A stretch of 25,110 bases of DNA from an uncultured Lysobacterales bacterium (lineage in GTDB: Bacteria; Pseudomonadota; Gammaproteobacteria; Xanthomonadales; Xanthomonadaceae), in contig CAMPJI010000034.1 of the NCBI GenBank assembly GCA_946886865.1, positions 1 through 25,110 on the forward strand. Reading direction: 5' to 3'. A model generated the notes under the pieces. The model was not told the DNA's origin, searched no databases, and was given only the letters and a program-made list of their open reading frames with translations. A program made the position numbers and the translations under genes. This document shows, piece by piece, positions 7,225 to 15,517 of this stretch. Numbering within the stretch: position 1 is the first letter of the stretch; every line of letters starts with the position of its first letter.

Positions 7225-8142
7225 ATGCACTACCCCGAATGGATCTGGCACAACGGTGCGATCAAGCCCTGGGCCGACGCCACCACGCATGTCATGTCGC
7301 ATGCGCTGCACTACGGCTCGTCCGTGTTCGAGGGCATCCGCTGTTACCAGACCCCGTCGGGCCCGGCGATCTTCCGGCTGACCGACCACAACCGCCGACT
7401 GTTGGCATCGGCGCGCATCTACGAGATGCACATGCCGTACTCGCTGGAGGAGATCAACGCCGCGTGCCGCGAAGTGGTCGCGCGCAACGGCCTGTCGCAG
7501 GCCTATCTGCGCCCCGTGGCATTCCGGGGCCTGGGCGGGTTCGGCCTGTCGGCGGATACCCCGACGGACATGGCGGTTGCGGCGTGGCACATGGGCCCGT
7601 ACCTGGGCGAGGGCGTGCTGGATGACGGCATCGATGCCTGCGTGTCGAGCTGGCAGCGCTTCGCACCCAACACCATCCCGGCAGGCGCCAAGGCCGGCGG
7701 CAATTACCTGTCGGGGCAGCTGGTGGCCCGCGAAGCGCGCCGCCTGGGCTTCGGCGAAGGCATCGCCCTGGCCTCCACCGGGCTGCTGAGCGAGGGCGCG
7801 GGCGAGAACCTGTTCCTGGTGATCGGCGGCGCCCTGCATACCACCCCGGTCAGCGCGGCGCTGTTGAACGGCATCACCCGCAATTCGATCATCCACCTGG
7901 CCCGCGACGCGGGCATCGACGTGGTCGAGCGCGACCTGCCGCGCGAATATCTGTACCTGTGCGACGAGCTGTTCATGTGTGGAACGGCCGCCGAAATCAC
8001 GCCGATCCGTTCGGTGGACGGCCGCCCCGTCGGTGCGGGCAAGCCCGGCCCGGTCACGCGTCGTATCCAGGACCTGTTCTTCGGACTGTTTGACGGCACG
8101 ACGCCGGACACACGCGGCTGGCTGGAGCCGCTGGACGCCTGA
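7225..8142 (+). CDS. ilvE: Branched-chain amino acid aminotransferase
   Basis: 305 residues. This PLP-dependent class IV aminotransferase performs the last step of valine, leucine and isoleucine synthesis with glutamate as amino donor. Lys156 in GAKAGGNYLSGQLVAREA is the expected PLP lysine; SEGAGENLF (189-197), LNGITRNSII and MCGTAAEITPIRSVDGRPVG are the typical cofactor-binding blocks. The C-terminal GPVTRRIQDLFFGLFDG closely follows that of E. coli IlvE. The start MHYPEWIWHNGAIKPW is typical of the family, and the ATG at 7225 is preceded by CACAAT (7189-7194), a possible -10. It is transcribed alone, toward the oppositely oriented sensor kinase. Confidence 0.96.
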   Translation: MHYPEWIWHNGAIKPWADATTHVMSHALHYGSSVFEGIRCYQTPSGPAIFRLTDHNRRLLASARIYEMHMPYSLEEINAACREVVARNGLSQAYLRPVAFRGLGGFGLSADTPTDMAVAAWHMGPYLGEGVLDDGIDACVSSWQRFAPNTIPAGAKAGGNYLSGQLVAREARRLGFGEGIALASTGLLSEGAGENLFLVIGGALHTTPVSAALLNGITRNSIIHLARDAGIDVVERDLPREYLYLCDELFMCGTAAEITPIRSVDGRPVGAGKPGPVTRRIQDLFFGLFDGTTPDTRGWLEPLDA

Positions 8143-8249
8143 GAGACGGACCGGCGCGGGTGCGCTTGCGGTGCGATGCACCACCGCAGCCGCCTGCTTT
8201 CCAGGGCGCGACCGGGCAGTCTCGCCCCTCCGTCTGCCGCTTCGGGATA

Positions 8250-8271
8250 GGGCGCCCTGTATCCGGCGCCC
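8250..8271. terminator. Possible shared terminator between convergent ilvE and sensor kinase
   Basis: GGGCGCC (8250-8256) and GGCGCCC (8265-8271) form a 7-bp stem with an 8-base loop in the 144-base gap between convergent genes. There is no T-run on either strand, so the call is weak. Confidence 0.3.
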
Positions 8272-8286
8272 ACGCGAGCGCACGGC

Positions 8287-9636
8287 CTACGGTGTGCCGT
8301 CGGTCGCGGAGAAAGTCAGCGTGGCGACCACGCCCTGCACGTCGCCGGGCGCCACGCGCACGTTCCAGCCATAGAGATCGCACAGCCGACGGACGATCGA
8401 CAGCCCGATGCCGCCGCCCTGCGAGTGGCCGGCATGGGTGCCCCGGTATCCGCGCTCGAAGAGCTTGGCCGCGTCCTCGGCGCTGAGGCCGGGGCCGGAG
8501 TCGACCACTTCCACCGCGTCCGGATGCAGGCGCACGATCACCGCGCCGGACTTGGTGTACTTCACCGCGTTGCCGATCAGATTGCCCAGCGCCACGGCCA
8601 CCGCCGCTTCCGGTGCGTCCACAACCAGGCCGCGCGCACCCTCGATACGCAGCTCCAGTGTCTTGCCGACGATCTGTGCCCGGTGCGCATCCAGGAGCTG
8701 TTCGGCCACCTTGCCCACGTCGGTGGCACCGTGCCCGCGCTCGTTCCGCGACAGCAGCAGCAGTGCGCTGATGAGGTCGGTGCACTGCTGCTCGGCACGC
8801 TGGATGCGCAGCAACCGGTTGCGGGTCTTGTCGTCCACGTCGGGACGCGACAACAGCAGTTCGACCGCCCCCTTGATCACCGCCAGCGGTGTGCGCAGCT
8901 CGTGGCTCACATCGGCATTGAACTCGCGGTCCCGCTGGACGACGTCCGTCAAGCGCCCGGCATAGTCGTCCAGCGCCTCGGCCAGCTGGCCCACCTCGTC
9001 GTCCGGGAAATGCGCGGCCAGCGCCTCAGGTTGCGCGCTGCGGCCCGACAGCTTGAGCCGCCGTGCCAGTTCCGACACCGGGCTCATCACGCGCGAGGCG
9101 GCCCACCAGCCCACCAGCAGCGACAACAGAGTGAACACGACCACCGAGCTGAAGATCGCGCGGTTGAACTGCTCCTCGCCGCGCCGGGCCTGCGTCATGT
9201 CGTACGCGAGGAAGAACCACTCGTCCGGCGTCTTCCGCACCGCCAGCTTGTAGGCGAACGTGTCGCCGTTCTCGTCGGTGCCACTGATGTTGTGGATGCC
9301 GTCGGGCAGTTCGTACCAGTCCGGCTCATCGAGCCGGAGTTCCTCGAAGCGTTCGCGCCGCACGTGCCGCGCGTACATCTGCTGCACCTGGATTTCCGGG
9401 TTGCGGTCCGGGGCCGAGTAGTACTGCCGCGCGTACTCGTCGATATTCTCGTTCATCACGTCCTCGACCAACTGCGTCTCGACCCGGTTGCGGGTCCAGT
9501 TGGTGGCGAACGCGAACAGCGCCGTCAGGCCGAAGCCCAGCAGCACGAACGCCAGGATGATGCGGCTGCGCAGCTGCCGCCGGTAGCGGGGTCGGCGTCG
9601 CATCGGCACGCCAGGCGCGCTTTCAGCTCCCGGCAT
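8287..9636 (-). CDS. Two-component sensor histidine kinase
   Basis: 449 residues from the ATG at 9636, which overlaps the end of the response regulator gene by 14 bases; an ATG at 9603 is an alternative that starts just before the basic stretch RRRPRYRRQLRSR. Domains in order: membrane helix at about 26-46, periplasmic sensor region 47-158 rich in acidic and aromatic residues, second helix 161-181, HAMP linker 182-235, HisKA with the phospho-accepting His245 in FNADVSHELRTPL, and an ATPase domain with NLIGNAVKYT, VDSGPGLS and GGGIGLSIV. It phosphorylates the regulator encoded directly upstream. The acidic periplasmic region could sense cations or peptides as in PhoQ-like kinases, but no ligand can be read from the sequence. 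Confidence 0.93.
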   Translation of the reverse strand: MPGAESAPGVPMRRRPRYRRQLRSRIILAFVLLGFGLTALFAFATNWTRNRVETQLVEDVMNENIDEYARQYYSAPDRNPEIQVQQMYARHVRRERFEELRLDEPDWYELPDGIHNISGTDENGDTFAYKLAVRKTPDEWFFLAYDMTQARRGEEQFNRAIFSSVVVFTLLSLLVGWWAASRVMSPVSELARRLKLSGRSAQPEALAAHFPDDEVGQLAEALDDYAGRLTDVVQRDREFNADVSHELRTPLAVIKGAVELLLSRPDVDDKTRNRLLRIQRAEQQCTDLISALLLLSRNERGHGATDVGKVAEQLLDAHRAQIVGKTLELRIEGARGLVVDAPEAAVAVALGNLIGNAVKYTKSGAVIVRLHPDAVEVVDSGPGLSAEDAAKLFERGYRGTHAGHSQGGGIGLSIVRRLCDLYGWNVRVAPGDVQGVVATLTFSATDGTP

Positions 9637-10309
9637 TTTCGATTTCGGCAATGCGGTACCCGATGCCGTGGCGCGTCTGGATCAGCGGGGTCTCGAAGGG
9701 CTTGTCGACCACCGCACGCAACCCGTGGATGTGCACGCGCAGGCTGTCGGAATCGGGCAACTCCTCGCCCCACACGCGCGTCTCCAGCTCCTGTCGCGTG
9801 ACCACGGCCGGGCTGGCCTCCATCAACGCCTGCAGGATCTTCAGCGCCGTCGGGTTGAGCTGCAGCAGCTTGCCCTGCCGGCGCACCTCCAGCGTGTCGA
9901 GGTTGTACTCCAGGTCGGCCGCGTTGAGCACGCGCGTCTGCACGCCCTTGCCGCGGCGCGAGAGTGCATTGAGGCGGACTTCCACCTCCTGCAGCGCGAA
10001 CGGTTTGATCAGATAGTCATCGGCGCCCGAGTCGAACCCCGCCAGCTTGTTGTCTAGCGAATCGCGCGCGGTCAGCATCAGCACCGGCGTCTGCTTGCGG
10101 GCCTCGTTGCGCAGCTTGCGGCACACCTCCAGGCCGTCCAGCCCGGGCAGGTTGAGATCGAGCACGATCGCGTCGAAGTCATGGACCACCGCCAGGTGCA
10201 GGCCGGTGATGCCGTCGGCCGCGAAATCGACGGTGTGGCCGCGGTCTTCGAGGAAATCCCCGAGGTTGGCGGCGATGTCCTGGTTGTCTTCGATGACGAG
10301 GATGCGCAT
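9623..10309 (-). CDS. OmpR/PhoP-family response regulator
   Basis: 228 residues from the ATG at 10307-10309. The receiver domain (1-120) has the acidic pair in VIEDNQD, the phospho-accepting Asp51 in VLDLNLPGLDG, the switch Thr in MLTARD and the Lys of DYLIKPF. A winged-helix DNA-binding domain follows (about 130-225), with LQLNPTALKILQALMEASP, TRQELETRVWGE and the C-terminal HIHGLRAVVDKPF. The kinase gene overlaps its 3' end, so the two are co-transcribed and translationally coupled. A 434-base non-coding region lies upstream, with a terminator and a promoter bearing TTAA direct repeats that could be a site for this class of regulator. The target genes are unknown. Confidence 0.94.
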   Translation of the reverse strand: MRILVIEDNQDIAANLGDFLEDRGHTVDFAADGITGLHLAVVHDFDAIVLDLNLPGLDGLEVCRKLRNEARKQTPVLMLTARDSLDNKLAGFDSGADDYLIKPFALQEVEVRLNALSRRGKGVQTRVLNAADLEYNLDTLEVRRQGKLLQLNPTALKILQALMEASPAVVTRQELETRVWGEELPDSDSLRVHIHGLRAVVDKPFETPLIQTRHGIGYRIAEIENAGS

Positions 10310-10492
10310 GGAGGGGTTCCTGGGTGGGGGATTCGACCGCCGCAGCGTGGCAAGGTTCGGGTCGACGTGGCGTGCGGACAGGCCGGCGCCGCGATTCTGC
10401 CAGAGGCTCATCGCCCGGGCGTCCCGGCGGCGGCATGCCCGCGGCCGCGGCTCCTTCAACCTCCGCACCGCGGGCTGCCGACCGTCATCCAC

Positions 10493-10523
10493 AAAAAACC
10501 CAGGCGCGGGCCGCGCGCCTGGG
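10493..10523 (-). terminator. Strong intrinsic terminator on the minus strand
   Basis: Read on the minus strand, CCCAGGCGCG pairs with CGCGCCTGGG (a perfect 10-bp stem, 10523-10514 with 10508-10499), with a 5-base loop, followed directly by six T residues (10498-10493). It lies 220 bases after the rimK stop and 184 bases before the regulator start. It may end a small RNA, the rimK transcript, or act as an attenuator. Confidence 0.92.
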
Positions 10524-10630
10524 CCAAAAAGGGTGTTGCCCCGATACCGAAACTGCCGGACCCCTGACGCCCTGGTCATGAAGACCCCGGGCAAGCCCTG
10601 CAGTGCTGCGGTCCGGACCACGCTACGCCG
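10499..10630 (-). ncRNA. Candidate small RNA upstream of the response regulator gene
   Basis: A minus-strand promoter-like pair, TTAACG then 16 bases then TTTAAT (10664-10637), predicts a start near 10630. The transcript would be about 130 nt and ends in a canonical intrinsic terminator with a U-tract. The 5' part folds: CCCCGG (just at or after the predicted start) pairs with CCGGGG about 45 bases later, followed by a GGTC-TTCAT-GACC hairpin. No open frame with a ribosome binding site fits this stretch. The alternatives are a terminated leader of the downstream regulator or simply the rimK 3' region. The promoter and start are inferred, while the terminator is clearly seen. Confidence 0.45.
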
Positions 10631-10636
10631 GGGGCG

Positions 10637-10664
10637 ATTAAACCGCCGTTAAGTGGTGCGTTAA
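10637..10664 (-). promoter_or_regulatory. Promoter with TTAA direct repeats
   Basis: On the minus strand, CTTAACG occurs twice and is followed by TTTAATCG; the TTAA cores sit at 10661, 10649 and 10638, that is 12 and 11 bases apart. Direct repeats about 11 bases apart are the usual site type for OmpR/PhoB-family regulators, one of which is encoded just downstream. Two of the repeats coincide with the -35-like TTAACG and the -10-like TTTAAT of the predicted promoter. Confidence 0.4.
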
Positions 10665-10705
10665 GAAAGCGCTATGCGCCTGAGGTCACGCGTAAACCAT
10701 TGACC

Positions 10706-10736
10706 CGGAATCATTTATTCCGTTACAGCACGGAAT
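10706..10736. repeat. Three alternating CGGAAT/ATTCCG arms after rimK
   Basis: CGGAAT (10706-10711), ATTCCG (10717-10722) and CGGAAT (10731-10736) lie in a row. The central arm can pair with either neighbour, so two exclusive hairpins are possible; the right-hand one extends to 7 bp (ATTCCGT with ACGGAAT). It lies 8 bases from the rimK stop and may be a 3'-end structure or a protein site. Confidence 0.5.
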
Positions 10737-10743
10737 GGCCGCG

Positions 10744-11652
10744 TCAGGCCTTAGTCGCCGCCCGCTTGGCGGCAATGCGCTTGTAGCGCAGGGCGACGTA
10801 GTCGACGATCTCCCCTGCCACATCGACGCCAGTCGCGTCCTCGATGCCTTCCAAACCCGGCGAGGCATTCACTTCCAGCACCAGGGGCCCGCGTGCCGAC
10901 CGGATCAGGTCCACGCCCGCCACCCCCAGGCCCAGCACGCGCGCGGCGCGGATCGCCACGTCCTGCTCGGCGGCGGTCGCCTTGACGCCCTTGGCGCGTC
11001 CGCCGCGGTGCAGGTTGGAGCGGAAGTCGCCCTTCGGTGCCTGCCGCTTCATCGCCGCCACCACCTTGCCGCCCACCACGAAACACCGCAGATCCGCGCC
11101 CTTGGCCTCGGCAACGAACTCCTGGACGAGGAACTGCGCGTACAGGCCACGCAGCGCCTCGATCACGCCCCGCGACGCCGACAGTTTCTCGGTCAGCATG
11201 ACGCCGGCGCCCTGGGTGCCTTCGTTGAGCTTGATGACGTGCGGCGGCGGGCCGAGCATCGAGAGCAGGTCGGCCGTGTCGTCGGGGTTGTCCCCGAACA
11301 CCGTGGCCGGAAGGCCAATCCCCTGCGCCGCCAGCATCTGGTGGCTGCGCAGCTTGTCGCGCGCGCGCAGCACCGCGTCGGACGGGTTGGGCGTGAACGT
11401 GCCCATCAGTTCGAACTGCCGCAGCACGGCGGACCCGTAACGGGTGATCGACGCCCCCACGCGTGGGATCACGGCGTGGTACCCCGCGATCTCGGTGCCC
11501 TTGTAGTGCATCTCGAAACCGTCCGAGTCGATGCGCATGTAGCAGCGCAGCGGGTCCAGCACGCGCACGCTGTGGCGGCGCTCGCGCGCGGCCTCCACCA
11601 GCCGGCGGGTGGAGTAGAGCTTGGTATTGCGCGACAGGATCGCGAGCTTCAT
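10744..11652 (-). CDS. rimK: RimK-family ATP-grasp alpha-L-glutamate ligase
   Basis: 302 residues from the ATG at 11650-11652. RimK adds glutamate residues to the C-terminus of ribosomal protein S6, thereby altering ribosomes and the proteome. The protein starts [21 protein letters not shown] as in the family. The ATP-grasp core shows [52 protein letters not shown] and the metal-binding [14 protein letters not shown]. The short lysine- and alanine-rich tail [12 protein letters not shown] is variable in homologs. The gene overlaps the upstream rimB-like gene by four bases (ATGA), so the two form one operon. The ATP-grasp family call is very firm; S6 as substrate is from family knowledge. Confidence 0.95.
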   Translation of the reverse strand: MKLAILSRNTKLYSTRRLVEAARERRHSVRVLDPLRCYMRIDSDGFEMHYKGTEIAGYHAVIPRVGASITRYGSAVLRQFELMGTFTPNPSDAVLRARDKLRSHQMLAAQGIGLPATVFGDNPDDTADLLSMLGPPPHVIKLNEGTQGAGVMLTEKLSASRGVIEALRGLYAQFLVQEFVAEAKGADLRCFVVGGKVVAAMKRQAPKGDFRSNLHRGGRAKGVKATAAEQDVAIRAARVLGLGVAGVDLIRSARGPLVLEVNASPGLEGIEDATGVDVAGEIVDYVALRYKRIAAKRAATKA

Positions 11653-12122
11653 CGGGGCTTCTTCAGAGAGGGAACAGCGCCGCCGGATGGGCGACCATGG
11701 AGGAACGAGCGTGACGGGTCCACCGTGAACGCACCGGCCATCGCGGTGCGGCCCAGCAGCATGGGGAAGCGCATGCCGCGCCGGTCCGACAGGTTGATGT
11801 CGATCTCGCGCTCGATGCCTGCCAGGCGCATCGTCGTACGCAGGAACACCCGGCGGCTGCGATGGCCGCCCGAGTCGGTCACCTGGCGCTCTTCCAGCAC
11901 GGGCGCGCTCGATTCGATCGGCGCACCGGTACCCGGTGCCACCCGGAACCCGACCCACGGCGCGCCCCCTTCGGTAAAGCGCCAATGCGCGTCCACGTGC
12001 AGGGCGCAACTGCGGGCACCGCTGTCGACCTTTGCGCGGACCCGCGGCAGGCCCAGGCCCGGCAGCGCAATCCATTCGCGCCAACCCAGGACGATCCGTT
12101 CGGGGGGTGCACCCTGCGTCAT
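11649..12122 (-). CDS. rimB: RimB-like retropepsin-fold protease (DUF785, 'ATP-dependent zinc protease')
   Basis: 157 residues from the ATG at 12120-12122. The motif [13 protein letters not shown] (about residues 32-44) is the Asp-Ser-Gly signature of retroviral-type aspartic proteases, and MLLGRTAM near residue 125 is the second conserved block of the family. Databases often name this group 'ATP-dependent zinc protease', but neither an ATP site nor a zinc motif such as HExxH is visible. In Pseudomonas, RimB is encoded with RimK and trims or controls glutamate tails on S6. The four-base overlap with rimK here supports the same partnership. No rimA-like gene is in the window. A longer start is possible but would run into the tRNA and terminator. 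Confidence 0.85.
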   Translation of the reverse strand: MTQGAPPERIVLGWREWIALPGLGLPRVRAKVDSGARSCALHVDAHWRFTEGGAPWVGFRVAPGTGAPIESSAPVLEERQVTDSGGHRSRRVFLRTTMRLAGIEREIDINLSDRRGMRFPMLLGRTAMAGAFTVDPSRSFLHGRPSGGAVPSLKKPR

Positions 12123-12192
12123 GCGGCGATGGCCTGTGTGCGTGGATCGAGATCGGGTGACGCCATGTGCGCACCGGAGCGGAGGCCGAACG

Positions 12193-12229
12193 AAAACGGC
12201 GGCCCGGTCCCGAAGGACGGAGCCGCCGT
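12193..12229 (-). terminator. Intrinsic terminator after tRNA-Gly
   Basis: On the minus strand ACGGCGGC (12229-12222) pairs with GCCGCCGT (12203-12196), with additional partial pairing inside (GTCC with GGAC), followed by TTTT starting at the last stem base (12196-12193). It lies 6 bases after the tRNA 3' end and separates it from rimB. Confidence 0.85.
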
Positions 12230-12235
12230 GCAAGT

Positions 12236-12309
12236 TGGAGCGGGTGATGGGAATCGAACCCACGCTATCAGCTTGGGAAGCTGAAGTTCTACCATTGAAC
12301 TACACCCGC
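12236..12309 (-). tRNA. tRNA-Gly(CCC)
   Basis: The minus strand folds as a full cloverleaf: acceptor GCGGGTG with CACCCGC, D stem GTTC/GAAC, anticodon stem TCAGC/GCTGA with loop TTCCCAA (anticodon CCC, reading GGG), and T stem GTGGG/CCCAT with loop TTCGATT. The discriminator base is U, as usual for tRNA-Gly, and the CCA end is encoded (12238-12236). The total is 74 nt. No integrase or direct repeat of the 3' end is seen nearby. Confidence 0.96.
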
Positions 12310-12318
12310 GAGACCGGA

Positions 12319-12347
12319 AGTCTATGCCGGCGCGCCCCTACTGGCAA
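12319..12347 (-). promoter_or_regulatory. Probable sigma-70 promoter of tRNA-Gly(CCC)
   Basis: On the minus strand TTGCCA (12347-12342), 17 bases and TAGACT (12324-12319) form a good promoter, with the mature tRNA starting 10 bases after the -10. A perfect 10-bp inverted repeat, TGCCGGCGCG (12325-12334) and CGCGCCGGCA (12348-12357), encloses the -35 element, and one arm fills part of the spacer. As RNA, the same repeat could end the estA transcript. Confidence 0.55.
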
Positions 12348-12357
12348 CGCGCCGGCA
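12325..12357 (-). terminator. Perfect 10-bp stem-loop after the esterase autotransporter gene
   Basis: TGCCGGCGCG and CGCGCCGGCA flank a 13-base loop, 18 bases after the autotransporter stop. No T-run follows, so it would be a weak or factor-dependent terminator or a 3' stabiliser. It overlaps the predicted tRNA promoter. Confidence 0.4.
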
Positions 12358-12374
12358 CGGGCCGGCGACCGGCG

Positions 12375-14222
12375 TCAGAAGCCGCGCCCGAGGTTGAGGA
12401 ACACGCCGACGCTGTCGGTGCCGTTGCGCGCCACCGAGCCGCTCAGGCCGGCATCGGCGTCCAGCCCGAACACCGTGGTGCGCGCACCCAGCATCACCGT
12501 GCCGTAGTCCTCGTCCAGTTCCAGCCCCGGCACCGCGTACGGCGCGGTGCCCGGCATCGACTGGAGCTGCGCGAACGCCTCTTCATCGTGGTCTTCGAAC
12601 TCGCGGTCCCATGTCAGGCGTGCGTAGGGCGAGAAATGCGCGCCCATCTGCAGGGAGAACTGCCAGCCCACACTGCCGACCAGCGAATCGATCTCGCGCT
12701 CCGGGTACGCCAGCGAGGTCGACAGGTCCGCCTGGTCCTCGGCCATCGCGTCGATGTCGATGCGCTGCGACACCAGCGACAGCACCGGGCCGTGGCTGAG
12801 CATGCCGTGGTCGAAGCGCCAGCCGGCATCCAGCGCGACCGTCAGGTTGTCGCCGTCGGCCGAGGCACGGTGCACGCGCGTGGCCGGTCCGAGGTGGACG
12901 CGGCGCTCGGTGTCGTAGTCGCCCTGGCTGGTGCTGGCCTGGAGGCCCACCCAGCCGTTGCCGCCGCGCCAGCCGGCGTAGGCGCCCAGCGTGGTGTCGT
13001 CGAAGGAGAACTCGCCCCGGTCCTGGCCCCACTTCAACGTCTGAGAACCGGCCCCCAGGAAGCCGCCGACGTGAACGTTGCCACTGCTCCAGCCCAGGCC
13101 GGCCAGCAGGCCGGCACCACCGCCCTCGCCGTCGACCATGGCGCCGGTGCCCTCGTCGAACTTCTGGTAGTCGCCCCGCAGGTCGGCCCAGGCGCGCAGG
13201 CCCGGCTCGCCCACCGGGCCACCGCGCCACTGCGCCGCGACGCGGTCGCTGCGGGTGCGGCCGGCCAGCTGCTGGGCGTGCGGCAGCATCGCGACCTGCC
13301 GCGGGCCTTCCAGGACGGACGCCGCGTAGTCGGCAATGATGGTGTGGGCGTTGGCGGTCGGGTGGACGGCGTCCGCGAACGCGTAGTCGTCGGCCGCGGT
13401 GGGCGTGACGTAGGTGCCCGGGTTGCACGTCAGCGACTGCGCGGTGATCTGCGGCTGGCATGCGGTGCCGGTGATGTTGGTGAAACCGAACCCGGCCGGG
13501 TCGGCGACGACTTCCTGGAACAGGCTGAAGGTGTCCAGCGGGATCACCCGCAACCCGGCCTGCGCCAGCCCGGCGAAGAGCGCGTCGTTGTACGCCATCG
13601 ACAACTGCGTGCCAGCGGCCTGGGCCGCAGGGCCCTGCGCGCGGAAGCCCGGGGTCAGGCCGATGTCCGGCACCGTGGGCACCAGCACGTAACGCGCGCC
13701 GGCCGCCTGCAGGGTGCCGATCGCGCCGATTTCGGCGGCCACGGCTTGGCCGATCACCGGGGCCGGGTCGCCGCCCGCGCCTGCGGCATCGATGGCGGCG
13801 AACACGTCATTGGCGCCGCCCCACACCGCATACAGCGCGTCGGCGTCGGCCTGCCCCCCGGTGGCGGCCAGGTAGCTGGCGACCTGCGTCTGCACCGACG
13901 GCACCGGACCCAGCTGGCTAGCCGTATCGGTGCCGGTGCGCGCGCCGCCGACGGCGTAGTTGCTGCCGCCCTGGTTGGCGCTCACCGCCGCGGCGGCATA
14001 GAAATCGGCCAACTGCTCCGACCACACCAGGCCCGGGTTGGTGGTGAAGCGGCCCAGGATGGCCGCCTGCGGACCGGCGACCTGCACCAGGACCGGCCGG
14101 AAGTGGCCCGAATCGGTCAGGCTGTCGCCGAAGAACACGGTCTGCGAATACGTCTGGGCGAAGGCCGGTGCGGCAGCCAGCGCGAGGGCCGCGGCCAGCG
14201 CGGTGCGAACGGGTCGGTTCAT
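12375..14222 (-). CDS. GDSL-family esterase autotransporter (EstA-like)
   Basis: 615 residues with AAGGA 8 bases before the ATG at 14220-14222. Residues 1-21 are a signal peptide (MNRPVRTALAAALALAAAPA). The passenger is a GDSL lipase/esterase: FFGDSLTDSG (nucleophile Ser33), GGAR near 91, WGGAND with Asn137, and DAVHP with Asp283 and His286. Two cysteines (254 and 265) could form a disulfide. From about residue 340 the pattern changes to alternating amphipathic strands, as in a 12-strand autotransporter beta-barrel, and the protein ends in phenylalanine (LNLGRGF), the usual outer-membrane assembly signal. It would display a lipase or esterase on the cell surface; Pseudomonas EstA affects rhamnolipids and motility. 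The substrate cannot be told from the sequence. Confidence 0.92.
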   Translation of the reverse strand: MNRPVRTALAAALALAAAPAFAQTYSQTVFFGDSLTDSGHFRPVLVQVAGPQAAILGRFTTNPGLVWSEQLADFYAAAAVSANQGGSNYAVGGARTGTDTASQLGPVPSVQTQVASYLAATGGQADADALYAVWGGANDVFAAIDAAGAGGDPAPVIGQAVAAEIGAIGTLQAAGARYVLVPTVPDIGLTPGFRAQGPAAQAAGTQLSMAYNDALFAGLAQAGLRVIPLDTFSLFQEVVADPAGFGFTNITGTACQPQITAQSLTCNPGTYVTPTAADDYAFADAVHPTANAHTIIADYAASVLEGPRQVAMLPHAQQLAGRTRSDRVAAQWRGGPVGEPGLRAWADLRGDYQKFDEGTGAMVDGEGGGAGLLAGLGWSSGNVHVGGFLGAGSQTLKWGQDRGEFSFDDTTLGAYAGWRGGNGWVGLQASTSQGDYDTERRVHLGPATRVHRASADGDNLTVALDAGWRFDHGMLSHGPVLSLVSQRIDIDAMAEDQADLSTSLAYPEREIDSLVGSVGWQFSLQMGAHFSPYARLTWDREFEDHDEEAFAQLQSMPGTAPYAVPGLELDEDYGTVMLGARTTVFGLDADAGLSGSVARNGTDSVGVFLNLGRGF

Positions 14223-14439
14223 GGATCGTCCTTGCGGTATGCGATGGGAGGGTGCGGTCCGCCGGACGTACGCGGGCGGATGGCGCGCATCGAACCACGC
14301 CCGGCGCACGTGGACAAGGCGCACCGCCGCATCGGGCCGCAGTGCCGTCCGCCGCGAGCACCCTGTTCCTTGCCGGCTCGCCGCAGCGTCATCGCACCAG
14401 CGAGTGGCACTGCGGCACGCTCTTTCCGACAATGGGCGG

Positions 14440-14640
14440 ATGGACATCACGCTCAACGGCGAAGCCCGCGCTCTCGAGGCCGCCTGCACCATCGCCGCTC
14501 TACTTGAAACCGAAGGCCTCGCCCAGCGCCGGGTCGCCGTCGAGGTCAACGGCGAGATCGTGCCGCGCGGCCGCCATGGCGAACACGCCCTGGCCGATGG
14601 CGACCGCGTGGAAATCGTGCACGCGCTCGGCGGCGGCTGA
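14440..14640 (+). CDS. thiS: ThiS, sulfur carrier protein for thiazole synthesis
   Basis: 66 residues, a ubiquitin-fold protein whose C-terminal Gly-Gly (here ending HALGGG) is adenylated and thiocarboxylated to carry sulfur for the thiazole ring of thiamine. It starts MDITLNGEARALEAACTIAALLE and contains VAVEVNGEIVPRGRH, both typical. It lies 66 bases before thiG, in the common thiS-thiG order. No TPP riboswitch is visible in the 217-base region between this gene and the divergent autotransporter gene. Confidence 0.95.
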   Translation: MDITLNGEARALEAACTIAALLETEGLAQRRVAVEVNGEIVPRGRHGEHALADGDRVEIVHALGGG

Positions 14641-14706
14641 GGGGTCCCACGCGACACGCGCGGTCATCGCGACCCACGGGTCGTAGTGCGATGCAATAAT
14701 GGCGCG

Positions 14707-15501
<795 letters not shown>

Positions 15502-15517
15502 CAGGCCGGGCTGCACG

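Noticed and set aside
10310..10621. N-terminal extension of the response regulator up to 10621
   Set aside because: It would cross the terminator at 10493-10523 and adds 104 residues without family support; the receiver begins at MRILVIEDN.
12236..12309. tRNA-Gly as an integration site for a genomic island
   Set aside because: Both sides carry ordinary chromosomal genes with matching codon use; no integrase and no second copy of the tRNA 3' end is seen.
14223..14439. TPP riboswitch before thiS
   Set aside because: The CTGAGA and TGATCCGG-type conserved segments of the TPP aptamer are absent on the plus strand in this gap.
12324..14507. Plus-strand open frame of 727 codons across the autotransporter gene
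   Set aside because: It crosses the esterase gene in antisense, with repetitive Arg/Gly/Ala/Val composition; the minus-strand protein has signal peptide, GDSL motifs and barrel.
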